A stretch of 64,000 bases of DNA, taken from contig DASPPB010000058.1 in assembly GCA_035625725.1 (NCBI GenBank), positions 1-64,000 of the forward strand, written 5' to 3'. The position numbers and the translations under genes were made by a program. Numbering within the stretch: the first letter of the stretch is position 1; each line of letters starts with the position of its first letter. Positions 1 to 11,547 of the stretch are shown one piece after another. Below the pieces are notes generated by a model. It was not told the origin of the DNA, did no database searches, and saw only the letters and a list, made by a program, of their open reading frames with translations. Source of the stretch: GJ-E10 sp035625725 (GTDB taxonomy: Bacteria > Pseudomonadota > Gammaproteobacteria > Burkholderiales > Burkholderiaceae_F).

Positions 1-417
1 ACCTGCGAGGGCGCCGACCGGTCGCCTCCCCTGTCATGGTCCGGTGTTCCCGCAGCCGCACGCTCCCTGGCGCTGATCGTCGATGACCCGGATGCACCGG
101 ACCCGGCTGCGCCAAAGATGACCTGGGTACACTGGGTGCTGTACAACCTGGCGCCACAGACGACAGGCCTGGCGCAGGGCATCAGCCCGCACGCGCTGCC
201 CGCGGGCACCTTGCAGGGCAAAAACGACTGGAAGCGCACCGGCTACGGCGGACCGTGTCCGCCCATCGGGCGCCACCGCTACTTCCACAAGCTCTACGCG
301 CTCGACACGGTGCTGCCCGACTTGGGAGAGCCAACCAAGGACCAGCTCTTGCGTGCCATGCAAGGCCACGTTCTGGCCCAGGCGGAACTTGTTGGCACTT
401 ACGAAAAACACGCCTGA
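1..417 (+). CDS. YbhB/YbcL-type PEBP family protein, 5' end missing
   Basis: The frame is open from the window edge to TGA at 415-417, giving 138 residues of a phosphatidylethanolamine-binding-protein (Raf kinase inhibitor-like) fold. Visible family motifs are DPDAPDP (about residues 31-37), TWVHWVLYNL (about 40-49) and GGPCPPIGRHRYFHKLYAL (about 84-102), the conserved ligand-pocket strands of bacterial PEBPs. Full-length family members are usually 150-180 residues, so only a short N-terminus lies outside the window. The bacterial function is poorly defined. Assignment to the family is secure; any specific role is not. Confidence 0.85.
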   Translation, partial: TCEGADRSPPLSWSGVPAAARSLALIVDDPDAPDPAAPKMTWVHWVLYNLAPQTTGLAQGISPHALPAGTLQGKNDWKRTGYGGPCPPIGRHRYFHKLYALDTVLPDLGEPTKDQLLRAMQGHVLAQAELVGTYEKHA

Positions 418-606
418 GCTGCGCGGAGTGCCCCCCGGGCGGGCGGCGTCGGGCTCTTCCTTTTGGCCGTGCGAGATCCGTCGCGCCGCCTTGCGCCGCG
501 AAGCGAAGCGTCATGACCGCGGCTCCCTTAACCACTTTTCGGACGCGTGTATTAAGCCGGAGCAGAGCGTATGGTTATTTCGGGAATAACAATTCCCATT
601 TACGAG

Positions 607-714
607 ATGGAGAGCGACATGGACGATGTGGACGTGTGGCACAGCATCCGCTTCTTTTTGGTGGTGGTGCTCGGGATCACGGCGCTGGGCGTTGCGTTTT
701 TTGCGGTTGCGTAA
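607..714 (+). CDS. possible single-span membrane microprotein
   Basis: A 35-codon frame begins with an acidic head (MESDMDDVDVWHS) followed by one hydrophobic stretch (FFLVVVLGITALGVAFFAVA) that ends at the stop, as expected for a small inner-membrane protein. Three in-frame ATGs compete. ATG 571 would add 12 residues. ATG 619 has the best ribosome binding site (GGAGAG, 4 nt upstream). ATG 607 is used here as a compromise. It sits alone between the PEBP gene and the convergent dnaE2. I do not recognise a family, and chance occurrence cannot be excluded. Confidence 0.4.
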   Translation: MESDMDDVDVWHSIRFFLVVVLGITALGVAFFAVA

Positions 715-859
715 ATCGTAGAGCTTCGTAGGTCAAGGGGCCTTGCGGCCTAGGTCTGCGGCGCGTTGCCGTGGGACCGAGACCGGTCATTTGGTTTTTG
801 CTTGGCTGAGAGCGCCGGCGCGCGCTGCACGCGGCAAGGCGTTATTTGCGCTGCGCGTT

Positions 860-4082
<3,223 letters not shown>

Positions 4083-4084
<2 letters not shown>

Positions 4085-4104
4085 ACTGTAAATAATAACA
4101 GTAT
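4083..4104 (-). promoter_or_regulatory. LexA operator (SOS box) and promoter of dnaE2
   Basis: ATACTGT (4083-4089) and ACAGTAT (4098-4104) form a perfect inverted repeat with an 8-nt AT-only spacer, matching the CTGT-N8-ACAG LexA box. It overlaps the first two bases read of the dnaE2 start codon. On the minus strand a TATTAT -10 (4092-4097) lies inside the box, 17 nt from a TTCGCA -35 (4115-4120). Transcription would then begin almost at the ATG, so the mRNA may be leaderless. The operator is clear; the promoter hexamers are an inference. Confidence 0.9.
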
Positions 4105-4426
4105 CAAAAATCAGTGCGAACGCGTGCGCCGGGACCAACCCCGCACGCGCCCCGCAAACTGCGTCCGGCAAGGCGCCCGCCGCGACATCCCACCGGCCGC
4201 AGCACCCCACGGGCCGACGCGGTTAAGGCACAGCGGCTTGTGCAAGTGCACAAGACCCGGTGCAAGCGTGGCCTTCTATGGGCAAAGGACACCATGCTGG
4301 GAGCTGTTGCCCAGGACGCACGCGGCGTCGAAGCCCCGGGGCGAGCGCAAAATTTTTGGGACGGTTTAACCCCGTCGGCGGGCCGGCTTCGTTTGTAGCT
4401 GGACCGTGTTCAAACAGGAGCCCGCA

Positions 4427-5257
4427 ATGATCCGCCACGCCATCGGCGCAGTGTCCGCCTTCTTTGCTGCCTGCGCGCTGTGCGCTCCCGTCCATGGCGC
4501 CGACGTTGCCGCGCCAACGCTTCGCCCGCCGGGCGAGGTTCAAATCGTGGATCGCGACTCGGGCGAGCTCCTGACCGTGTACTGGCACAACGGCCAGCGC
4601 TGGATCGCGGGCCTGCCCGGGCACAGGTATGCCGTGCGCCTGCAAAGCCGCGCCAACGGTCGAGTCCTGGCCGTCGTTTCGGTCGACGGCATCAATGCGA
4701 TCAGCGGCCAGACCGCCGGGTGGAATCAGAGCGGCTATGTCCTTTACCCATGGCAGAGCACCGACGTGCTGGGCTGGCGCAAGTCCCAGGAGCGGGTCGC
4801 GGACTTTGTCTTCGGAACCCTGGAGGATTCGTACGCGGCGCGCACGGGACGCCCCGACAATGCCGGCGTGATCGGCGTTGCGTTTTTTCGCGAGGCGCCT
4901 CGGGACGCACTCGCCCCGTCCGCGCAAATCGACCCGGGCCGCGACGACTCCTCGGCCAACGGGCAAGCACCCGCCGTGCCCGGGGGTGCAGGCGCCGCCC
5001 AAGCCGCTCCGCGAGCGCGTGCCGAGCGCCCGCCGATGCAGGGCTCCCTTGGAACCGGCCACGGCGCGAGCGAGGAGTCTCTCGTGGAATCGACGAGCTT
5101 TGAGCGTGCGCAATCGATTCCGGATCTGGTGATTTCGATCCGCTATGACCGGCGCGAGCGCCTCGTGGCGATGGGGATCATCCGCGATACGCGCCCACCA
5201 TTGCCATTTCCGGAATCCGCGCAATTCGGCTTCGTTGCTGATCCGCCGCTTCGCTGA
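4427..5257 (+). CDS. exported protein of unknown function upstream of an ECF sigma factor
   Basis: A 276-residue protein. ATG 4427 follows AACAGGAG with good spacing and gives a signal peptide (MIRHAIGAVSAFFAACALC...VHGA, about residues 1-25), so the product is probably periplasmic. The first half (about 30-155) is compact and contains VQIVDRDSGELLTVYWHNGQRW and AGVIGVAFF. The middle (about 160-225) is rich in A, P, G and R and looks disordered. The C-terminus contains PDLVISIRYDRRERLVAMGII. I do not recognise the family. It lies 55 nt upstream of the sigma-factor gene on the same strand, so a role in sensing or in the regulated envelope function is plausible but unproven. Confidence 0.75.
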   Translation: MIRHAIGAVSAFFAACALCAPVHGADVAAPTLRPPGEVQIVDRDSGELLTVYWHNGQRWIAGLPGHRYAVRLQSRANGRVLAVVSVDGINAISGQTAGWNQSGYVLYPWQSTDVLGWRKSQERVADFVFGTLEDSYAARTGRPDNAGVIGVAFFREAPRDALAPSAQIDPGRDDSSANGQAPAVPGGAGAAQAAPRARAERPPMQGSLGTGHGASEESLVESTSFERAQSIPDLVISIRYDRRERLVAMGIIRDTRPPLPFPESAQFGFVADPPLR

Positions 5258-5312
5258 TCGTCGTTGCCGCGGCCTTCGGGCGCCTGGCTTTGCACCGGCC
5301 GATAATCCGCCC

Positions 5313-5957
5313 ATGCGCGCCACAGCCTTGCCCCAATCGACCGGTGCCACGGCAGCGGCCGGCCAAGCCGATATCGCGCAGCTCCCGGCTGCCGACGAGG
5401 CGCTCATGCTGGCCTATGCGCGCGGCGATCTTGCGAGTTTCGAAGAGCTCTACAGCCGGCACGAGCGTCCCCTCTATCGGTTTTTGCTGCGCTCGGTGCG
5501 TGTTCCCAGTGTGGCCGACGAACTGCTTCAGGAGGTGTTTCTGAGCGTGATTCGCTCCGCACCCCACTACGAGGCGCGGGCACGCTTTACGACCTGGCTG
5601 TATCGCATTGCACGAAACCGTCTCGTAGACCATTGGCGTTCTTCGGACGCGGCAGCCTGGCAAAGCGTGAACGACGTCGACGGCCACGAAATGTCGCTGA
5701 TCGACAATCTGGTGGCCGACGCCAGCGGTCAACCCGAACACATTGCGCTCGACCGCGGGCGTGCGCGTGATCTTGCGCGTGCGCTCGAAGATCTGCCCGC
5801 GGCGCAGCGCGAGACCTTCTTGCTGCACGTGGAGGCGGGACTGACAATTGAACAAATCAGTACCGTCACCGGCTGTCCGCACGAATCGATCAAGAGTCGC
5901 TTTCGCTACGCGTGCGCAAAACTGCGTGCACGCATGACGCACTGGAGCCAGCCATGA
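5313..5957 (+). CDS. ECF-subfamily RNA polymerase sigma factor
   Basis: A 214-residue extracytoplasmic-function sigma factor. Region 2 spans about residues 32-100 (FEELYSRHERPLYRFLLRS, ADELLQEVFL, FTTWLYRIARNRLVDHWR). Region 4 with its helix-turn-helix is at about 145-205 (LPAAQRETFLLHVEAGLTIEQ, CPHESIKSRFRYACAKLR). There is no sigma-1.1 or sigma-3 domain. ATG 5313 gives a normal length, although no good ribosome binding site precedes it and a slightly later start is possible. Its stop overlaps the next gene start (ATGA), typical of a sigma/anti-sigma pair. Confidence 0.92.
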   Translation: MRATALPQSTGATAAAGQADIAQLPAADEALMLAYARGDLASFEELYSRHERPLYRFLLRSVRVPSVADELLQEVFLSVIRSAPHYEARARFTTWLYRIARNRLVDHWRSSDAAAWQSVNDVDGHEMSLIDNLVADASGQPEHIALDRGRARDLARALEDLPAAQRETFLLHVEAGLTIEQISTVTGCPHESIKSRFRYACAKLRARMTHWSQP

Positions 5958-6817
5958 GCGAGGACGAACGTTCGGATGCGACCGTGCGCGCCGTGCGCGA
6001 GGCCCACGGCCTTTTGGACGAGCGTCCATCGGCGGGCGTGCGAGCGCGAATTCTGCAGGCCGCGGCTTCGCAAAGGTCTGTCTCGGGCGCAAGCGCGCCC
6101 GCGCGCGGCATGCTTGCCTTTGGCCGCTGGCTGCGCGCGCCGTGGTTTGCCAGCGCCGCGGCTATTGCCGCCGCGACAGTCCTGGTATTGGCGATCGGTT
6201 TGGGCCTTGAGCAGCCGCAGCGGACCGTAGAACCGCTGGTGGCCAGGCTCGAGGCAAGCCGCGACGCGGGTGCGCTTTCGGCGCCCCGGTCTTCCTTGCT
6301 CTCCGAATCTGGTGCGGGCGGGGCGGGCGCCCCCGCCGCAGGCTCCTCCCAGAGCGAAGCGGCGGCGCCCCAAGCCGCCCGTTCGGGCTCCGCGCTCCGG
6401 CCGCCGGGCGCGAAAGTGCAGGCCGATGAAGGAGCACGACCCTCGGGCGTCGAGCCTTCGGTCGCACTGCTGCAAGATGCGGCGAGCGCCGACCGAGGCT
6501 TCGCACGCACTCAGGGGGCAGCAGGCGCGGTCGAGGAAGCGGATGGGGCTTCGTCCGGGCAAGCCTCCGACGCGGCGAGTTCGCTTTCGCAGCGTTCGGC
6601 CCAAGGTGCGCAACGCGCACAGGCCAACGCCCTCATCGCCCTGGGCGCGCCCGGTGAACAAAGCGCGCCGCTATTTCGCAAAAACGCGCAGACGTGGCTT
6701 GGGCACATTCGGGAACTGCGCAAATCCGGGCAAAAAGACCAGGCCGACCGGGAGCTCAAACTTTTTTTGCAGGCGCATCCGGACGTCGTACTTCCCGAAG
6801 ACCTTCGTCGGCCCTAG
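5954..6817 (+). CDS. membrane-anchored anti-sigma-like protein
   Basis: A 287-residue protein translationally coupled to the ECF sigma gene through an ATGA overlap at 5954-5957. An acidic cytoplasmic N-terminus (about 1-60) precedes one membrane span (FASAAAIAAATVLVLAIGLGL, about residues 73-93). A long Ala/Ser/Gly/Pro-rich, low-complexity region follows (about 100-235), then a conserved-looking tail (TWLGHIRELRKSGQKDQADRE, near 250-272). The layout is that of a transmembrane anti-sigma factor with an extracytoplasmic sensor, but no zinc-binding HxxxCxxC motif is present. The role is inferred mainly from position and topology. Confidence 0.7.
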   Translation: MSEDERSDATVRAVREAHGLLDERPSAGVRARILQAAASQRSVSGASAPARGMLAFGRWLRAPWFASAAAIAAATVLVLAIGLGLEQPQRTVEPLVARLEASRDAGALSAPRSSLLSESGAGGAGAPAAGSSQSEAAAPQAARSGSALRPPGAKVQADEGARPSGVEPSVALLQDAASADRGFARTQGAAGAVEEADGASSGQASDAASSLSQRSAQGAQRAQANALIALGAPGEQSAPLFRKNAQTWLGHIRELRKSGQKDQADRELKLFLQAHPDVVLPEDLRRP

Positions 6818-7083
6818 TGCGGAGCCCCGATTCTGGCTTGGCAGTCCTCTTCCCGGATTCCCGGTCGCCTCCAGGCGATAGCGCACTCGGGCACCGGCAC
6901 GCCCAAGGTGTCGATTTCGCAAGGGAAGCCGCCTACCGCTTGGTAGTGCCCGCCGCAGCGCCACAGTCGGCCAATCGCAAGGCCGCGCGCAGACGCCCCA
7001 ACGGATGCGGGGACCGCGCCAGAGCGGGTTCATCGCGCCCCGGCGCAAGGGCCCGCGCGCGTGGCTGCGCTTTGCGCCCCCGA

Positions 7084-7260
7084 TCAGTGGTTGCGATGAA
7101 TATCGACCAGCAGGCCGTAGATGCCGGGGCAAGGGCGCCAGGGAGAGTGCGCGCGCGCATTGCCCGATCCGGCGGCCGCGCTGCTGCGGCGGGTGGCCCA
7201 GAATGCAAGGGCGCTCTTCCAGCCGCCCAGGGACAGTTTGCGATGAAGCTTGAGCGACAT
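7084..7260 (-). CDS. short orphan frame with a strong ribosome binding site
   Basis: A 58-codon frame starts MSLKLHRKLSLGGWKSALAF and ends DIHRNH. Its start is preceded by GGAGGTGTCAA-ATG, one of the best Shine-Dalgarno sequences in the window, and by a leader able to form three small hairpins (7282-7331). The protein is basic, with no clear membrane span. I do not recognise it. It may be a genuine small gene, a regulatory peptide, or the start of a decayed gene. It is the only supportable frame in the stretch between the anti-sigma gene and the DmeF-like gene. Confidence 0.35.
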   Translation of the reverse strand: MSLKLHRKLSLGGWKSALAFWATRRSSAAAGSGNARAHSPWRPCPGIYGLLVDIHRNH

Positions 7261-7800
7261 TTGACACCTCCAACGACTAAGCGACTACGGTAACCCGTGG
7301 TCGTACGGCATAAATAGCGCCGGCTTTAGCCCAAGGTCCCGAATCGGCCGCGCTGCAGGCCATCCGGGCCAGGAGCCTCGGTTAGCTTCGAAGCGAGATT
7401 TCGGCTCGAAGCAAACGCGTCCGGCGCCCTTCTTACCGGGAGGTGATCAGTGCCTGTTTCGGCAGGCGTTTGAGAAGCATCCCTTGAGACGCTTTTCAAT
7501 GGCTTGCCGACGCTAAGACCGCCGAGCATTGCCCGGCTTGACGCACCATCCCGCTTCCCAGCGAGACGGCGGTAGGAGAATGGACTTCTGCCGCGAATCC
7601 CGCTGATCACTTCCTAATCTGATTCGAACAGCAATCCATGGGGGAGTTCCCCGATGTGACGACGCGGCGCAGTGTGAACCTGGGCTCATGCAATGTCAAT
7701 AGAAAATTGAGGGCGAATTCCGCAGGCGAGGTCCACTTCGCGATCCGACGCTTGGACCTCGGCCCCCAAGACCGTTCGATGCCCGTGGCGATGCGGCGAC
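7261..7800. other. 540-bp gap: structured leader of the short frame, no gene recognised
   Basis: I can support no gene here. Next to the short frame, the minus-strand RNA can form a hairpin at 7282-7303 (CGAC/GTCG closing ACGG-GUUA-CCGU), one at 7306-7322 (CGGC/GCCG) and one at 7322-7331 (GGC-UAAA-GCC). The motif does not match any riboswitch consensus I could recall, including cobalamin, TPP and GEMM c-di-GMP. The part from 7340 to 7800 shows no motif I can name. Confidence 0.4.
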
Positions 7801-9029
7801 TCACGGGGCCGAGGAGACTTCCACGGTCACGTGCGAAAGAACCTGGAAGCGCTCGAGCCTTGCCCGGTAAAAGCCCGCCTCGCGGGGTTCGCTTGTGACC
7901 ACCGAGACGATCGCAGCGACGTGGCCGGGACCGACGCGCCACAGATGCAGATCCCGGACACGGTCGCCGTCGACCTCGATGGCAGAGCGCAAGTTCTCTG
8001 CGAGCTTGCGGTCCGGAATGATGTCGAGCAGGATCGCGCCCGTGTCGCGAATCAACGCGTAGGACCAGGCCGCGATCACGATTGCCCCCACGATTCCGGC
8101 GACGGGATCCATCCAAAGCCAGCCAAAGGTCCGCGCGAGAACCAGCCCCGCAATTACGCAAACCGACACGGCTGCGTCCGCGGCGACGTGGATGATGGCA
8201 GCGCGCAGATTGTTGTCCCGGTGCGTGCGGCTCCCATCATCGTGCTCCTCGAAAAAGACGGCCGCGCCGAGGCCGTCTTGGCTTCGGATGTGGGCTGTGA
8301 AGGAATGCGGCTGCGGCACTTCGTCGATCGACTCGAGAAATCGGCCGGCTTCGCGCATAGCAAACAGTTGGCGCGTTCCTTCGGGTCGTAGTGTTTCGAT
8401 CGTTATCGCGTGCGGCAACGCCGAGACACCGTCGTCGACGTAAAGACGAAATCGGGGAGGTGCCTCGTGTTCGAAAAGCTCCAGTCTCAGGCGCCGGCCG
8501 CCGACCGTGATGGGTTGGGGCAGCGGCGCCCGTTCGCGAGGATGTCCGTGGGCGCCGTGGCCATGGCGTGCGCCGCCCAGCAGCCAGGCGCTCGCGAGAT
8601 TGACAGCCAGCCCGAGCAAGGCGATGGGAATGGCCTCGGCAAAGCGAATGGCGACGGGCTGCACCAGCCGCAGCACCGACTCGTAACCGATCAGAAGCGC
8701 AATCATCGCAAGCACGATCGCGCTCGTGAACCCTGCAAGGTCGCCCAGCTTGCCCGTGCCAAATGTGAAGCGCGCGTCATCCGCGTGTTTGCGTGCGTAG
8801 CGTACGCCAGGGCGGCAAGCAGGAGCGCGCCGGCGTGGGTGCTCATGTGCAGCCCGTCGGCCACCAGCGCGATCGACCCGAAGAGCACTCCCCCCACGAC
8901 CTCGGCCACCATCATGAGGCCGCACAGCGCGATGACCGCCCACGTGCGTCGCTCGCTGGTTTCGTGGTCGGCCGCGAGAAACACGTGGCTGTGGGGCTGT
9001 ACGCCGGTGGCCAGCGCCGATTCGCTCAT
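7801..9029 (-). pseudogene. dmeF: DmeF-type cation diffusion facilitator (Co/Ni efflux), frameshifted
   Basis: Two frames together encode one CDF transporter of about 409 residues. The first starts at ATG 9029 (MSESALATGVQPHSHVFLA), covers the first membrane helices and the metal-site motif ADGLHMSTHAG, and runs to about 8801 (LLAALAYA). The second continues ARKHADDARFTFGTGKLGDLAG and the remaining helices, a His-rich loop (GGARHGHGAHGHPRERAPL) and the cytoplasmic C-terminal domain. Restoring one base near 8800 (GCG TAC GCN TAC GCA) joins them exactly. DmeF proteins export Co2+ and Ni2+. The change is either a true one-base deletion inactivating the gene or a sequencing error; the rest of the frame is undamaged. 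Confidence 0.85.
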
Positions 9030-9068
9030 GAGAATTGCCTGCCTCCACACAGACGCCAAGGTCGCGCC

Positions 9069-9638
9069 TCAGCTTCGCAGGCGCGCGCCCAGGGCCATCT
9101 TCTCGATCTGGTCTTCATAACGTGGAAAAAAACCCAAGCGCGGCGCCGAATAATCGATGACCGTGAGCTCGCCATCGCGAATGGCGCCATAGCCGACGCC
9201 GGCGAGCCGCACGTCGTCGCTGCGCCGCACGAGCGTGTAGCTGTACTTGAAGCCGGGTTCTCCGATGAAGGTTATGGGCTCGATGCGCTCCAGCGTGAAG
9301 GTCGAGCCGTCTTGCGTGTACAGTCCCTCGAACAGTGCGACAACCTCGTGCGCATTCATGGACGAGTGAAAGGTGAGCGGCCGCTGCTTGGACTCGTCCT
9401 TGGGCCGCTTGGCAATCGGCTCGCCATTCTTGATGCCAACGAAAAACTGCAGGCGGTCGACCGCAAAGCCCTCCACGGTCCACGTGGGAACGTCGACGCC
9501 GTGGTTGAACTCATTCCAGGGTCCCTGCAAATCCACTACCAGCCGGTCGGCTACGATCTGCTGCCCCGTGTCCACTTTCCCCATAGCGGCACAGGCGGCG
9601 AGCGCAGCACACAGCGCGAGCACGATCAAACGATTCAC
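9069..9638 (-). CDS. lipoprotein of unknown function
   Basis: A 189-residue protein with a lipoprotein signal peptide (MNRLIVLALCAALAAC; lipobox LAAC, Cys16). The mature part contains FNHGVDVPTWTVEGFAVDRLQFF and motifs such as GYGAIRDGELTVIDYSAPRLG. I do not recognise a named family. Its ATG overlaps the stop of the M48 protease gene by 4 nt (9635-9638), making it the last gene of a coupled three-gene operon. It is probably membrane-anchored and works with the protease, but this is inferred from context. Confidence 0.8.
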   Translation of the reverse strand: MNRLIVLALCAALAACAAMGKVDTGQQIVADRLVVDLQGPWNEFNHGVDVPTWTVEGFAVDRLQFFVGIKNGEPIAKRPKDESKQRPLTFHSSMNAHEVVALFEGLYTQDGSTFTLERIEPITFIGEPGFKYSYTLVRRSDDVRLAGVGYGAIRDGELTVIDYSAPRLGFFPRYEDQIEKMALGARLRS

Positions 9639-10813
9639 GACCCCAGCTCCCGGATGTAGGACTGGATCATCGGCGCGTCGGCCGCATCGGGTGAGGCCCG
9701 CAGGTAGCGGCCAAAGGATTGCACCGCGGCCGCGCGCTCACCGCGTGACTGGAGGATGAAGCCCAAGGACCGGTCGACTTCCGGTGGGTATTGCGCTATT
9801 GCCGAGGCTGCGTTCAGATCGGCGAGCGCGAGCTCGATGTCGCCATCCTGGGCCCGCAGTCGATACGCTTCGGCGCGGTAATACAGCAGATCGGCTCGCT
9901 CGGGCGATCTCTTCGTCAGTCGCGTCAGCAGCACAACGGATTCGTCGAATTCCGCCCGCTTGAGTTCGTCCTCGAGCAACACCTTTCGCAGGGGCGCCGT
10001 GCTGGCGAGGTACTCGGCCTCCAACAGTTGCCCGCCGCCCGCGCCGGCCAACTCGGCCAGGGTGTTGCGCCGCTCGGCCGAGGCCGGGTGGGTCGCGAAC
10101 ATCGGGCTTGTGGTGGAGAGATTCGCGCCCGGATGGACCGAGGCCTCGTCGAGGAGGTTGGACCAAACGACGCTTGCCTCGCGCGAATCGTAGCCTGCAC
10201 GTCGCATCAGCTCCAGGCCGATACGGTCGGCCTCGCGCTCCTGGTCGCGCGTATACGAAAAACTGCCGGCCGCAACCAGCAGCCCGCCCAGGCTGCCGCC
10301 GAGCCCCAGCGGGCTGATCAGTGTCGCGAAGGCGCTGCGCGAGCGCGCGTCCTTGAGTCTTTCCAACGAGTGGCGCTGCAGGTAGTGCCCGAGTTCGTGA
10401 CCCAGTACGGCGGCGAGCTGCGCCTCGTTGTCCACGCGCAGCAGCAGCCCAGACCAAACTTGCATCATTCCGTTGGGCGCCATGCTCGCGTTAAACCAGG
10501 GCGTGCGCAAAGGATAGACACGGATGTCGGGACAGTGCTCGCCGCCGAGCTTGCACGCGACGCCTTGCAGGTATAGACGCAACCCAGGGTCGCGAATCAA
10601 CAGTTGCCCGCGCCGGATGCGTTGCTCCTCGTGCGCCATGAGCGCCCACAGTCCGCCTTCTTCGCTCGAGGGATCCGGGGCCGTAAAGCGCGGCGGCGGC
10701 TCCCACGCGGATGCCTCCGCGCTCGACGTCCGCCGCGCTGCCAGGGCAAACGCAGCCGCACAGATGCCGACTCGGCAGACGAACCGGCGGCGGGCGTCAG
10801 CCTCGAGTGTCAT
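9635..10813 (-). CDS. M48-family zinc metalloprotease, exported
   Basis: A 392-residue protein with an N-terminal export signal (about residues 10-36). The catalytic zinc motif HELGH is at 139-143 in AAVLGHELGHYLQRHSLE, and the third ligand is Glu194 in QEREADRIGLELM, as in the M48 (HtpX/BepA/LoiP) clan. The C-terminal third (about 255-390) contains helical repeats resembling TPRs (RADLLYYRAEAYRLRA...ALADLNAASAIAQ). This layout resembles BepA-type periplasmic proteases that care for outer-membrane assembly. It starts inside the preceding gene (4-nt overlap, 10810-10813) and overlaps the following lipoprotein gene, so the three are one operon. Confidence 0.9.
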   Translation of the reverse strand: MTLEADARRRFVCRVGICAAAFALAARRTSSAEASAWEPPPRFTAPDPSSEEGGLWALMAHEEQRIRRGQLLIRDPGLRLYLQGVACKLGGEHCPDIRVYPLRTPWFNASMAPNGMMQVWSGLLLRVDNEAQLAAVLGHELGHYLQRHSLERLKDARSRSAFATLISPLGLGGSLGGLLVAAGSFSYTRDQEREADRIGLELMRRAGYDSREASVVWSNLLDEASVHPGANLSTTSPMFATHPASAERRNTLAELAGAGGGQLLEAEYLASTAPLRKVLLEDELKRAEFDESVVLLTRLTKRSPERADLLYYRAEAYRLRAQDGDIELALADLNAASAIAQYPPEVDRSLGFILQSRGERAAAVQSFGRYLRASPDAADAPMIQSYIRELGS

Positions 10814-11547
10814 TTGGCGGCGGGGAAGTTTTTCAGCAACTCGCCGACGGTCTCGGCAGCCGAGTCCGTCTCGCGCAGATCGCCGCGACCGCGCGCAATG
10901 TGGTTAAACCACAGTACGCGTCCACTTTCGAGGTCCACGAGCGATGCGTTGGCCGATTGCACGCCGCCGCCCAGAATCACGTGTCCCAGCGACAGGATCG
11001 CGGTCAGAGCGATCGTGGCCTGTCGGCTGGCCGACGCGTAGCCATCGCGCACCCAGATGAAAAGACAGTACCGCGCCCCCGATCTTTGCTCGAGCGGCTG
11101 CATGGCATCGCCGTAGCTCCAGTCGAGCTGGCCGTTTTTGGTGGGAAGGGGCACCCCTCCGAAATGGTGTGTCGCAATCGCCTGCGAAACCGCAGCCTGA
11201 AGGCTCAGTACCTCGCCGAATTCGTCGGCGGTACCCTCATCAAGGTCCAGGGTTTGCACGCCGAGGCTGCCGCGTCGGCTCTCCAGTTCCGCGCGCAATA
11301 GGTGCTTCGCGGTTTCGGTCCAGTCCCCTCGTGGCTCTGGTACGCCCCCGGCACTAATCTCAAAGAGTTCGATGTCCGGCGGAGCGATCAGTACTTTCGC
11401 CGCCGGTGGCAGTGCATTGAACCCGGGCGCGAGATTCTTTGAACTATCTTCGGCTAGCGCGGCCGCCCCTGCGAGGAGAAGACCTGCGGCCACACCTGTC
11501 AGTCGCGTGACCTTGCCCAACGTTTGTCTGCTGCGTAGGCCGTTCAT
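10810..11547 (-). CDS. exported protein of unknown function, first gene of the M48 operon
   Basis: A 245-residue protein. ATG 11547 is chosen because of the strong GGGGAGGTGCA ribosome binding site and because it directly begins an export signal (MNGLRSRQTLGKVTRLTGVAA..., cleavage near residue 32). Motifs include KVLIAPPDIELFEISAGGVPEP, YCLFIWVRDGYASASRQATIA and a glycine-rich LSLGHVILGGGVQSANASLVD. These resemble envelope proteins that report on lipoprotein or metal-independent functions, but I cannot name the family. It is coupled to the metalloprotease gene by a 4-nt overlap. Confidence 0.8.
   Translation of the reverse strand: MNGLRSRQTLGKVTRLTGVAAGLLLAGAAALAEDSSKNLAPGFNALPPAAKVLIAPPDIELFEISAGGVPEPRGDWTETAKHLLRAELESRRGSLGVQTLDLDEGTADEFGEVLSLQAAVSQAIATHHFGGVPLPTKNGQLDWSYGDAMQPLEQRSGARYCLFIWVRDGYASASRQATIALTAILSLGHVILGGGVQSANASLVDLESGRVLWFNHIARGRGDLRETDSAAETVGELLKNFPAAK

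Noticed and set aside
6671..7273. 200-codon minus-strand frame overlapping the anti-sigma gene end and the gap after it.
   Set aside because: Composition is Arg/Pro-rich and unlike a protein; it overlaps the conserved tail of the anti-sigma gene.
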